From Bradyrhizobium guangzhouense (lineage in GTDB: Bacteria > Pseudomonadota > Alphaproteobacteria > Rhizobiales > Xanthobacteraceae), in contig NZ_CP030053.1 of the NCBI RefSeq assembly GCF_004114955.1, positions 5,828,001 to 5,892,000 of the forward strand: a stretch of DNA of 64,000 nucleotides, read 5' to 3'. The position numbers and the translations under genes are program-made. The notes under the pieces were generated by a model. The model had not been told where the DNA came from. It searched no databases and was given only the letters and a program-made list of their open reading frames with translations. This document shows positions 28,574 through 36,221 of the stretch, piece by piece. How positions within the stretch are numbered: the first letter of the stretch is position 1; every line of letters starts with the position of its first letter.

Positions 28574-28675
28574 GTCATTCCGGGATGGTCCGAAGGACCA
28601 GACCTCAGGTGCGCAATTGCGCACCGGGGAATCTCGAGATTCGGGGCTCGGTGCTACGCACCGCCCCGGAATGAC
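28574..28675. repeat. Inverted intergenic repeat between convergent genes
   Basis: The segment is bounded by GTCATTCCGGG at the left and its near complement CCCCGGAATGAC at the right, with smaller nested hairpins inside (GGTGCGCAATTGCGCACC is a perfect palindrome). It matches the style of palindromic units repeated in Bradyrhizobium genomes and may end transcription of the flanking convergent genes. Confidence 0.6.
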
Positions 28676-28685
28676 CGCTACGCGG

Positions 28686-29651
28686 TCACTTCACCACTCC
28701 GATCTCGCGATAATATTTCATCACGCCCGGATGGATCAGCTCCGGCCTCGGCGCGGCGGCGACGGTGTTCGCCGCCGTCGTCTCGCAGGCCTGCGCGAGC
28801 TTCTTGCAGAAGGTCGCCTCCGCGCCATGCAGCGTCCTGGCCAGGCGATAGGCGACATCGTCGGGCAGATCCTCGCGCGTCAGCACAAAACTCCAGGAGC
28901 CCAGCGAGGCGATCGGCTCGGACTGTTTTGGATAGGAGCCGGCCGGCACGGTCAGGGGCTTGAGGAACGCATGCTTGGCGCGGATGCGCGCGATCTCGTC
29001 CGCGCCGGGCGCGATGAAGCGCGCGCCTGACGCGCTCGATGCGACCGCCGCGAAACCGGGCCAACCGATGCCGGCGCCCCAGAGCGCCGCAACGCGGCCA
29101 TCCTCGACCATCGCGGGGCCGTCGCCGGCGCGGTCGAGATAGACCGCCTTGAAGTCTTCATCCTGCTTCAGGCCGAGGCCATCGAGCACGTAGCGCGACA
29201 GGATCGGCAGGCCCGAACCCCTGGCGCCGAACGCGACCGGCTGGCCGACGAGATCGTGGATGGTCTTGTAGGGACTGTCCGCGCGCACGACGAACATGCC
29301 GGGGTTGGAATAGATCGCGGTCAAAATCTTCAGCCGCACGGGCGCGCGCCCGATGCCGGCGAACGCCTCATAGGCCGGCTCGCCCGCGACCAGCGCGAGA
29401 TCGAGTTCGCCCTTCTCCAGGAGCGGAATGTTTTCGTTGCTGCCCTTGGTGTTGCGCGGGGCGATGGTGAGCGCGCCATCGGCCGCGCTCATCACCTCGG
29501 CGAAGGCGTTGCCATAGAGCGGGAAGCCGCCGCCGGGAGTCGCAGTGCCCAAGCTGATCGTCGTGGTGGAAATGGCGTTGCCTCCGGTTTGAGCAGCAGC
29601 GGGGCTGAGCAGCAGCGCCGCACTGACGAGGATACGAAAAGCGAATGTCAT
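28686..29651 (-). CDS. TAXI-family TRAP transporter solute-binding protein
   Basis: 321 residues, with a signal peptide (FRILVSAALLLSPAAAQ). The TAXI signature appears as ISLGTATPGGGFPLYGNAFAEVM, followed by NTKGSNENIPLLEKGELDLALV and GQPVAFGARGSGLPILSRYVL. The ATG at 29651 begins just before the signal peptide; the longer frame from 29744 adds a non-hydrophobic leader. DctQM-type membrane subunits are absent nearby. TAXI proteins bind small carboxylates such as glutamate or 2-oxoglutarate, but the ligand is not readable here. Confidence 0.85.
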   Translation of the reverse strand: MTFAFRILVSAALLLSPAAAQTGGNAISTTTISLGTATPGGGFPLYGNAFAEVMSAADGALTIAPRNTKGSNENIPLLEKGELDLALVAGEPAYEAFAGIGRAPVRLKILTAIYSNPGMFVVRADSPYKTIHDLVGQPVAFGARGSGLPILSRYVLDGLGLKQDEDFKAVYLDRAGDGPAMVEDGRVAALWGAGIGWPGFAAVASSASGARFIAPGADEIARIRAKHAFLKPLTVPAGSYPKQSEPIASLGSWSFVLTREDLPDDVAYRLARTLHGAEATFCKKLAQACETTAANTVAAAPRPELIHPGVMKYYREIGVVK

Positions 29652-29755
29652 GGTCGTCCCGGCTGCGCCTGCGTCAACATCGCCGAGCGCCGATGTAGGC
29701 AGCGGGCGGTTTTTGTGAAAGCATGTCCGCAAACAATAAAGCAATGGGAGGCGTC

Positions 29756-30730
29756 ATGTTGCGAATTTTGCGTAACGGTGTGTTCGGGCTGGTCATTCTT
29801 TCAAGTCTTTTCGCAGCCGCCCCTCCCGCCTCCGCCGCCTACCCCGACCGCCCCGTGCACTGGCTGATCGGCTTTGCCGCCGGCGGCCCGGTCGACATCG
29901 TCGCGCGCATCATGGCGCAGACGCTCTCCGAGAGGCTCGGCCAGCAGTTCATCGTCGAGAACCGCGCCGGCTCCGGCGGCAACATCGCGGCTGCCGCCGC
30001 GATCAACGCAGCCCCCGACGGCTACACGCTGCTGTTCGTCGCGCCCAACAACGCGATCTCGACCTCGCTCTACAAGAAATTGCCGTTCGATTTTCTGCGC
30101 GACACCGCTCCCGTGGCGAGCATCATGCAGCTCACCAACATGCTGGTCGTCTCCAATGCGATGCCGGTGAAGACGGTCCAGGAGTTCATCGACTATTGCA
30201 AGGCCAACCCCGGCAAGATCTCGTTCGCCTCGTCGGGCAACGGCACCTCGGTGCACATGTCGGCGGAGCTGTTCAAGGCGATGACCAAGTGCGACATGGT
30301 GCACGTGCCCTATCGGGGATCTGCGATCGCCTTCCCCGACATCATCTCCAACAAGGTGCAGCTGATCTTCGACAACCTTCCTTCCGCGCTCGAGCAGTCG
30401 CGCGGCGGCAATGTCCGCGCACTCGGCGTGACCTCGCCGCAGCGCTGGCCCGCGCTGCCCGACGTGCCCGCCATCGCCGAGACCGTGCCGGGCTTCGAAT
30501 CGGTCGGCTTCTACGGCATCTCCGCGCCGAAGGGCACGCCGCCTGACATCGTCGAGCTCCTCAACAAGACGGTCAACGAGGCGCTGAACGATCCGAAGGT
30601 GGTGGCGCGGCTGACCGAGAATGGCGGCATCCCGAGGCCCATGACGCCGGCCGAGTTCGGCAGGCTGGTCGCTGACGAGACAGAGAAGTGGAAGAAGGTC
30701 GTGGAGTTCGCCGGGGTCTCGGTGGACTAA
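29756..30730 (+). CDS. Tripartite tricarboxylate transporter (Bug/TctC) substrate-binding protein
   Basis: 324 residues with a signal peptide ending PPASAAYPDRPV. The Bug family pattern is complete: YPDRPVHWLIGFAAGGPVDIVARI, VENRAGSGGNIAAAA, APDGYTLLFV, and VHVPYRGSA. The ATG at 29756 is preceded by GGGAGG at ideal distance. TctA and TctB membrane partners are not present. Such orphan Bug proteins are very common in this group of bacteria and bind carboxylates or related small acids. Confidence 0.88.
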   Translation: MLRILRNGVFGLVILSSLFAAAPPASAAYPDRPVHWLIGFAAGGPVDIVARIMAQTLSERLGQQFIVENRAGSGGNIAAAAAINAAPDGYTLLFVAPNNAISTSLYKKLPFDFLRDTAPVASIMQLTNMLVVSNAMPVKTVQEFIDYCKANPGKISFASSGNGTSVHMSAELFKAMTKCDMVHVPYRGSAIAFPDIISNKVQLIFDNLPSALEQSRGGNVRALGVTSPQRWPALPDVPAIAETVPGFESVGFYGISAPKGTPPDIVELLNKTVNEALNDPKVVARLTENGGIPRPMTPAEFGRLVADETEKWKKVVEFAGVSVD

Positions 30731-31059
30731 GCGGGCTGCCTCTCCTCATTCGGGCCGGCAAGAGGGGACTTAAGGGCCCCCTCCCGTCAAAACACCAAAA
30801 CAACCCCATGCACAGTAGAAAGTGAGCCGATTACAACGGGTTACGGCGTTAAAAATCAAGACCACCGGAAAAACGGTTGTTCCGTCGGGCAAAACAGGCG
30901 TATAAGGGCATCATCGCAAAATTCGGTATTTTGGAAATCACGCGCGATGCCGCGCTGTCGTTTCGCCTCGCTCCGTCCCGGCATTGCACCCCCGCCTCCA
31001 TCCCTGTAAACGAACCGCGCACCGTTGCCGGCCGCATCTCCGCGAGCCGTCTCGCGGCG
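30731..31059. other. Intergenic region upstream of the tRNA
   Basis: No convincing gene. A short AT-richer stretch lies around 30830-30950 and probably holds the tRNA promoter. A small hairpin (CCGCGAG/CTCGCGG, 31040-31057) stands directly before the tRNA. Confidence 0.5.
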
Positions 31060-31135
31060 GGGCCTGTAGCTCAATGGTTAGAGCCGGCCGCTCATAACGG
31101 TCTGGTTGCAGGTTCGAGTCCTGCCGGGCCCACCA
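31060..31135 (+). tRNA. tRNA with CAT anticodon (elongator Met or lysidine-modified Ile2)
   Basis: A complete 76-nt cloverleaf can be folded: acceptor GGGCCTG pairs with CGGGCCC, the D arm begins TAGCTCAATGG, the anticodon stem GGCCG/CGGTC encloses the loop CTCATAA with anticodon CAT at 31093-31095, the T arm contains GGTTCGAGTCC, and CCA is encoded at 31133-31135. The arm sequences resemble tRNA-Ile2 (CAU) as much as elongator Met. It is the last chromosomal gene before the putative transposon end 14 bases downstream, and so is the likely target site. Confidence 0.93.
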
Positions 31136-31149
31136 CGCTTCGCCCTTCG

Positions 31150-31225
31150 TGTGCGGACACTTTGAAAACGACTCGATTTCCGGTTTAAGAACGACTCGAT
31201 TTCGTTTTGAAAACGACTCGATCTC
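31150..31225. repeat. Putative transposon left end with three transposase-binding repeats
   Basis: The terminus reads TGTGCGGACACTTT and is followed by three copies of (GA)AAAACGACTCGATTTC at 31164-31180, 31187-31203 (AAGAACGACTCGATTTC) and 31209-31225 (one T to C change). Starts are 23 and 22 bp apart, so all copies lie on the same helix side roughly every two turns. Tn7 begins TGTGGGCGGACA and also has 22-bp TnsB sites, so the resemblance in both parts is strong. The candidate 5-bp target duplicate is CTTCG at 31145-31149. Confidence 0.65.
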
Positions 31226-31255
31226 AGATCCCTCTGACACGTCAGAAGAATTTCA

Positions 31256-31297
31256 CCTCGATTTTTTCGCCGATTTTGGGGCGCTAAAAAACCGAGG
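31256..31297. repeat. Inverted repeat inside the putative transposon end
   Basis: CCTCGATTTTTT at 31256-31267 and AAAAAACCGAGG at 31286-31297 pair at 11 of 12 positions; the 18-base centre can pair further (CGCC with GGCG). It lies between the transposase-binding repeats and the first cargo gene. It may insulate the cargo from transcription coming out of the tRNA gene. Confidence 0.5.
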
Positions 31298-31371
31298 GGG
31301 GTCCTTTCGCACGCAGGGCGGCTTCTAGGATCCAACTAAAGCGCCCTTTCGCAGGCGAACGGAGAGCGGCC

Positions 31372-32256
31372 GTGGCGGTCGGACACATTGTCAGTAGCGA
31401 TGTCAAGCCTGAGCGCCGACGAACGCGGGGCGCGTTGCTCCGCATCCGGCTCCTCTCTAGCATTGGCCTTTACCCACAGGGGACAATAAGAAGTGCCAAA
31501 GGCATCTATCACCTGGATGAGCAATTAGCGTTTGTCGCAGTTCAGACCGACGAACAGCGAACTCACGCATATTGGTCAGACCTCACTCTATTCGCATTCG
31601 AAGAAATACGATTTCTCTCTGCGCTTCTTCTATCCATGAGACCTGATTACGGCGTCCTACGCCTCTACCCCGGCGGCGCACACGTGACCGAAGTAGTCTC
31701 AACTGAAGCAGATCTACACCAGCTCGCCTCGAATCTCGCGAGGAACGTCCGCCCGGCCGCATCAGTCCCTCTCAGTGGAGGCAGCCCTTACTCGATGTCG
31801 GAACAGAGGATTGACATTAAGCTATACAAAAAGCTCGTCGCCTCCATTTCCATTCGCGATCATCTCATGATGCGAGGGCTATCCGCGATTTTGAAGGCCG
31901 ACATGCTGCAGGTCCATCCCGAGTTCGCAGAAGAGGCAAATACTATTCTCTACATCGCGATGGAGGTGGCGTTTCAGCTTACGTTGAGGCACCTCAAGGA
32001 CTCGGGCAAGGCTAACCCTACGGCTCTTGACGCTGGAGACTTCCTATATTTGACATTCCCGAACCACTTACCTGGGAGGAAGTTTTTCGAAGATTACTAT
32101 GAAGATCGCATCAAGACGTTTCATCCACACAGCAGACTCGGTACGTTTGCTTTCCCGCCGCTGCTGGCATCGCATGCGTACGGACTGCGTGCAGGTCTGA
32201 TAGCCATGTTTCAATATTTGATAACGAAGAATCGCTCTTACACGCTCTGGGACTGA
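31372..32256 (+). CDS. Hypothetical protein, first cargo gene
   Basis: 294 residues from a GTG start preceded by GGAGAG. No family is recognised. It is a soluble, mixed alpha/beta protein with an AT-richer codon mix than the chromosome, containing WSDLTLFAFEEIRFLSALLL near residue 65 and EEANTILYIAMEVAFQLTLRHL near residue 185. No signal peptide, cysteine cluster or P-loop is seen. It runs opposite to the defence block and converges with the HNH gene, with 75 bp between stops. Confidence 0.6.
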   Translation: MAVGHIVSSDVKPERRRTRGALLRIRLLSSIGLYPQGTIRSAKGIYHLDEQLAFVAVQTDEQRTHAYWSDLTLFAFEEIRFLSALLLSMRPDYGVLRLYPGGAHVTEVVSTEADLHQLASNLARNVRPAASVPLSGGSPYSMSEQRIDIKLYKKLVASISIRDHLMMRGLSAILKADMLQVHPEFAEEANTILYIAMEVAFQLTLRHLKDSGKANPTALDAGDFLYLTFPNHLPGRKFFEDYYEDRIKTFHPHSRLGTFAFPPLLASHAYGLRAGLIAMFQYLITKNRSYTLWD

Positions 32257-32331
32257 TATCGCCCGCTGCGCGATCTGGGAGCCTGCTCCGAGCCGCCGAC
32301 TGGCGCACCTGCACTGTCTCGTCCGGACCGC

Positions 32332-33294
32332 TCACGGTTCCTTTGCTCTGCGGACTGGCGAAAACGTGGTGGTGTTTTCGTTCAACCACCCCTGGTGTTC
32401 ATGCACCAGACGCCTGCCTCCCGGGGCTCCGTGACATCGCTTGTACTTAATACTCGAACCGCAAGGACACAGCGAGTTGGGCCCAATCTTCTGCGGCACT
32501 TTCCTGCCCAAAGCGATTTCGTTCGATAAAGCGAACAGGAATAGATCATTATCGATGATTTCTTCAGGAACGGGCGGAAAGCCAGCGTCGACTGCAACGT
32601 TGGCGCCGACGAGTTCGCAGTAGTCCGCATCGTAGCAGACCACCGCTCCCTCAACTGGGTAAAATTGAATCATGAACTGCGCATGGCCAATCTGGTAGAC
32701 GCACTTGTACGCGCTCTGATAGTGGCGGATATCCGGACGCGCATTCTCAGGCGCTTGAACAACCCACGAATTCGAGATTGAAAAAAACATCCGCCAGTGT
32801 GGCGATTGGCGATGAAATACCGCCACGCCTCGGGGTAGACGCGCTTGCCCCCGGATGACATGTCGCCCGTGGCGCAGCGGCACCTTCCCAACGGGAGGAT
32901 CCAAGAACGCGGTAAGAACGAAGGCAGTTTTGAGTCCCCAGAGGGCGAAGGCGGTGGAGAGGCTGCGAGGAATGGCCGCCGACATGCCCGGGATCAATGT
33001 CCTCAACGCTGGCGCGACTTCGCCTTCCAGCGCGTTCAGGCGCTCGTTGTTGCAGACGTTGCAAACACTTCCCAAAAGAAAGCTATCGAACGAATGACTG
33101 CGAAAACGTGTCTGCTCAGTGAGATGAAGCGTGGTGGTCGCGCCAGCTTCTGATTCGAATCGAGAATAGCTGATCTCGTCCTTTTTGATTCCAAACTCGC
33201 GTAGGATCCAGGAAGCGAAGATGTGCTCGCGAGCACGCGGCCTGGTCCCCTCCTTGGTGCCAATTACGTGGGTGCAGAAGATACACGTTTTCAT
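32332..33294 (-). CDS. HNH-type nuclease-like protein with C-terminal SEC-C zinc motif
   Basis: 320 residues. The N-terminus has the layout of the HNH_5 group: CIFC (Cys4, Cys7), REHIFASWIL with Glu23-His24, then CNVCNNERLNALE (Cys78, Cys81, Asn82). The C-terminus carries a SEC-C metal-binding motif, NSLCPCGSSIKYKRCHG near residue 290. The start lies 20 bp behind the stop of the Argonaute gene on the same strand, so it is most likely the third gene of that operon. Neither nuclease activity nor a role in immunity is proven. Its base composition is AT-richer than the BREX genes, which could mean it was added separately. Confidence 0.72.
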   Translation of the reverse strand: MKTCIFCTHVIGTKEGTRPRAREHIFASWILREFGIKKDEISYSRFESEAGATTTLHLTEQTRFRSHSFDSFLLGSVCNVCNNERLNALEGEVAPALRTLIPGMSAAIPRSLSTAFALWGLKTAFVLTAFLDPPVGKVPLRHGRHVIRGQARLPRGVAVFHRQSPHWRMFFSISNSWVVQAPENARPDIRHYQSAYKCVYQIGHAQFMIQFYPVEGAVVCYDADYCELVGANVAVDAGFPPVPEEIIDNDLFLFALSNEIALGRKVPQKIGPNSLCPCGSSIKYKRCHGAPGGRRLVHEHQGWLNENTTTFSPVRRAKEP

Positions 33295-33314
33295 GCGCCA
33301 CGCGCCCCAGAGCC

Positions 33315-34754
33315 CTAGCTGTAGAAACGATAGTCCGGCTGCTCGATCTGACCGAACGGAACGTATTTCAGGACCCTCCCGACCTGTCTTGCAGCACGGA
33401 TGGGGATAGGAGACGCCTGATCGAACTGCGTCGAATTCCAGTTCATCTTTGTCAGCGCCAGGACCTCCGAGGCCAACTCGGAGATCGGCGTGTCGCAGGA
33501 ATGCGGTCGCAGAAGGATTGGCTGCGGCACGCGCAGACCGGGGTAGGTCCGATAGTATGGCACGCTGCCCCTGGTGAAGAGCAGCCCGTTTCGTCCGATC
33601 TGAACGAAGCTACCCCGGAGCATGGGATAGTTGCCGTCCCTCACCAGGGTCGTGTCTTGGTGTTCCGACACCCAGATCAGATCACGTCTGTCGATGCCGA
33701 ACTCGTCGCAGGCCTGCGCAATGCCGTCAGCCTCGCCAGCCTGAAACCGGGACGTCTTGAGGACGACCAGTCGCGCCGGCGCGTGACCATGATGCCCTCT
33801 ATAGGCCTTAATGGACCGGACTAGCAGATCGTAGGCGTCCTCACGTTCCAAATAAGGATGACGGTCCCCCTTGTCGGTGCGCGCCCGCGCCCCCCTCAAG
33901 ATGAGGCCACGCCCGCGCTCGTCGAACATCTGCGCGGTGCTGGTGAGCAGCCTCTGGCCGGCCAAGTCCTTATAGAAGCCAATCCCTAAGAAGCTGGCTG
34001 CGAACGCGCCCTCCGCTTTTGGCAGCTTCCAAGGCACCTTTCCTGCCTTGTAGAAAATCGCATTCAGCAGGTTCCAGGCGCGTGTCGCCGGGTCCTGGAC
34101 CTCGCGCAGCGTCTCCTTCAATTTCCGCGGGATCTTCGCTCGGTCGTCCCAGAGGGTCGGCCAGACAATTTGGGTCGGGACACTCAAAGGCAGGGCACGC
34201 GCCTTCAGCATGTCCCGAAAGTTCAGCTCCTGGTCGTCTTCGACCTCCTCGTCCTCGCTCTTCGCGTTGACCAACTTTTCGATCAGGTTGCTCGGCAACG
34301 CGCATACGATCACGTCCGGCCTGGCGGAACTCTCCAGCACCGATCCCGCGAGCTCGGCGAACATTTCCGACGCGGCCGTTACAGCCTCCGATTGCTTGCG
34401 CATCTCGATAATGCGGCGGATATCCCTCTCCGGAACGATGCGCCGGGCGATCTGGTCGACCTCGAACGTGCAACGAAACGGGTTCTGGTTTCCTACGCCG
34501 GGAAAGGGCGGATAGAGATTGGCAAGCTTTGTGTTCTTGCCCTCGATGCCGACCCGACACCGCTCGATGAATTGCGCGAAGCCGTCAGCGGTGTCCCCCG
34601 TGCCGATCACGCCGATTCTAACGGTGTCGCCGAGCATGGGCTGCAAGGGCCCGTGCTCGACCAATCCAAAGCGAGGATCGACGTGGCGCCCACCCTCGCC
34701 GAATTCAAGCTCGGGCTCGGCAATCACCTTGGCGTTGAAGTTCAAAGAAGCCAT
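33315..34754 (-). CDS. Short prokaryotic Argonaute (MID-PIWI), SPARDA type
   Basis: About 479 residues. The C-terminal third carries the pAgo pattern: FDERGRGLILRGARA, LVVLKTSRF, then PQPILLRPHSC and finally LTKMNWNSTQFDQASPIPIR with RAARQVGRVLKYV, which is typical of PIWI domains of short Argonautes. The DEDX catalytic tetrad is not visible (LGIGFYKD where active enzymes carry a catalytic Asp), so it should bind guide and target without cutting. The ATG at 34754 has GGAGG upstream and overlaps the partner gene by 13 bp; the frame extended to 34931 only mirrors the partner. Short Argonautes use a small RNA guide to detect invader DNA and switch on their APAZ-domain partner, here a DUF4365 nuclease. 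Confidence 0.87.
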   Translation of the reverse strand: MASLNFNAKVIAEPELEFGEGGRHVDPRFGLVEHGPLQPMLGDTVRIGVIGTGDTADGFAQFIERCRVGIEGKNTKLANLYPPFPGVGNQNPFRCTFEVDQIARRIVPERDIRRIIEMRKQSEAVTAASEMFAELAGSVLESSARPDVIVCALPSNLIEKLVNAKSEDEEVEDDQELNFRDMLKARALPLSVPTQIVWPTLWDDRAKIPRKLKETLREVQDPATRAWNLLNAIFYKAGKVPWKLPKAEGAFAASFLGIGFYKDLAGQRLLTSTAQMFDERGRGLILRGARARTDKGDRHPYLEREDAYDLLVRSIKAYRGHHGHAPARLVVLKTSRFQAGEADGIAQACDEFGIDRRDLIWVSEHQDTTLVRDGNYPMLRGSFVQIGRNGLLFTRGSVPYYRTYPGLRVPQPILLRPHSCDTPISELASEVLALTKMNWNSTQFDQASPIPIRAARQVGRVLKYVPFGQIEQPDYRFYS

Positions 34755-36055
34755 TCCCGGTCCTCCATGGCCTCTGCATTCGGGTCCTCTACCTTCCACG
34801 CCTCTTCGGGAACGGCCATGGGCATCTGGATTGGCTCGAGCGACTCGAAACGCAGCGGCCCACCGGCAGACTGAACCGCTGCGAGGAGGTCGCTTTGTTG
34901 TTGTCCGCCACCCGTCAGCAGATAGCGCCACATCAAGAACTGACCGCGTACGGCGCCGTTCTTCTCTTTCTTCTTCTTGCCGGCGAGGAGGCTGCTCGAG
35001 AAGTTGTGAGGCCGGTATCCGTCCCGGGTGAACACGAAGGTCGGCGTCACCGTCAGGAACCAGTCGTCGCCAATTCGATGAAATCGGGGGATGAAGGCGT
35101 GGTGCCTAACGCTTCCGACCTTGCCATCCTTCTTCCGCACCCAAGGAGCCACGACCAACGCCGAGGTCTCGTTGATCAGCGACCGATAGGAATACTTGAA
35201 TCCCTTATTCATCGCCTTGGCGCGGAAGTAGAGAGCCTTGCTGTCCCGGTCGAACGAAAGCCTGTCCTCGAACTGGACACGGACCGTCCGCCCCAGGAGC
35301 TCGATGAAGGCGTTCTCGTCGTCGACATCGTCGGACGCCGAGATCGCGCTGGTTTCGACTGCCTCGACGGTCCCCTCATCGAGCACTTCCATCAGGGAAG
35401 TGCCTTCGGGATCCCGGAATGAGATGAAACGACGGTCGCGGATAACCCAATCAAACGGAGCGTCCGCATCCAGTTCGGCCAAAGCATCCCGGCCAGAGGC
35501 GAACAGCGAGGTGCCGACGAAGATTTTCTCCGGCAACACCACGCTCACCATGTTGATGTGAACGCCCTCGCCCGACAGCATCGGCGGAACGTAGGTGCCG
35601 AGCTTGTCGCGTTCGATGCAAAGCGAAGCGATGCGGTCAGCCGCCGACTTATCGAAGCGATCCTCATTCTTATCAAAATAAAGTCGCCGTGGCTCCGAGG
35701 CGGGCCCGGCATCGACCTGCTTCCAGTACATTTCTCCGGTGCTCAGGCGCACCAGCACGATGATCACCGGGAGGTTCGAGCCACGCCAGTAGTTCAGGTC
35801 ATCCGGCTCAATCAAATACTCAAACCGGCTATCGTCCTCGCGGGTGTATCGTCCATTCTCGGTAGTCTTGACCTGGGCCCCGATCCATTTCGCCAACGTG
35901 CGTCCGGTGCGCGGGTCCCGGAGCTCCAGCATACCGTCCACGCCAGTCTCAAGACGGCCCTTTTGGTCGAAGGCAAACCCCATCGACATGGCGCGCTCTC
36001 CAGCCAAGAGTTCGCCGCGCTCGCCAATTAGTTGACTTTGGGACAGCTTTTTCAT
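34742..36055 (-). CDS. DREN-APAZ effector: DUF4365 nuclease fused to APAZ domain
   Basis: About 437 residues. The N-terminal DUF4365 domain has the PD-(D/E)xK layout with GERGELLAGE (Glu20), VDG (Asp40) and IGAQVKTT (Gln61, Lys63). The remaining part is an APAZ-like domain, with FLTVTPTFVFTRDGY near the C-terminus. The partner is the short Argonaute that overlaps its 3' end. DUF4365-APAZ plus short Argonaute is the composition called SPARDA, in which target recognition triggers indiscriminate DNA and RNA cleavage and arrests the infected cell. The ATG at 36055 (MKKLSQSQLIGERGE) is chosen over 36286 because the extension overlaps the brxL gene end and lacks domain character. A 166-bp gap separates it from brxL and may hold its own promoter. 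Confidence 0.85.
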   Translation of the reverse strand: MKKLSQSQLIGERGELLAGERAMSMGFAFDQKGRLETGVDGMLELRDPRTGRTLAKWIGAQVKTTENGRYTREDDSRFEYLIEPDDLNYWRGSNLPVIIVLVRLSTGEMYWKQVDAGPASEPRRLYFDKNEDRFDKSAADRIASLCIERDKLGTYVPPMLSGEGVHINMVSVVLPEKIFVGTSLFASGRDALAELDADAPFDWVIRDRRFISFRDPEGTSLMEVLDEGTVEAVETSAISASDDVDDENAFIELLGRTVRVQFEDRLSFDRDSKALYFRAKAMNKGFKYSYRSLINETSALVVAPWVRKKDGKVGSVRHHAFIPRFHRIGDDWFLTVTPTFVFTRDGYRPHNFSSSLLAGKKKKEKNGAVRGQFLMWRYLLTGGGQQQSDLLAAVQSAGGPLRFESLEPIQMPMAVPEEAWKVEDPNAEAMEDREWLL

Positions 36056-36221
36056 CGTCTGATTGTAGGGAACAGACCATGAATATCCAACCTTCTGTCC
36101 GAGATTTCCCCGTTTTTTGGCTGCGGGGTGCTTGGAGACCGCAACGGACTGAGATGGCGCCCGGCAGCTCTCTTTTCGACCCGCTCTTTTCTGCGGCCCA
36201 TTTCTGCCGACGACAGACCCC

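Noticed and set aside
31164..31225. A short CRISPR array
   Set aside because: Only three copies with 5-6 bases between them, no room for spacers and no cas genes; they fit transposase-binding sites better.
34755..34931. N-terminal extension of the Argonaute
   Set aside because: The 59 extra residues are Arg/Gly-rich, mirror the partner gene, and lack a ribosome site; the ATG at 34754 has GGAGG.
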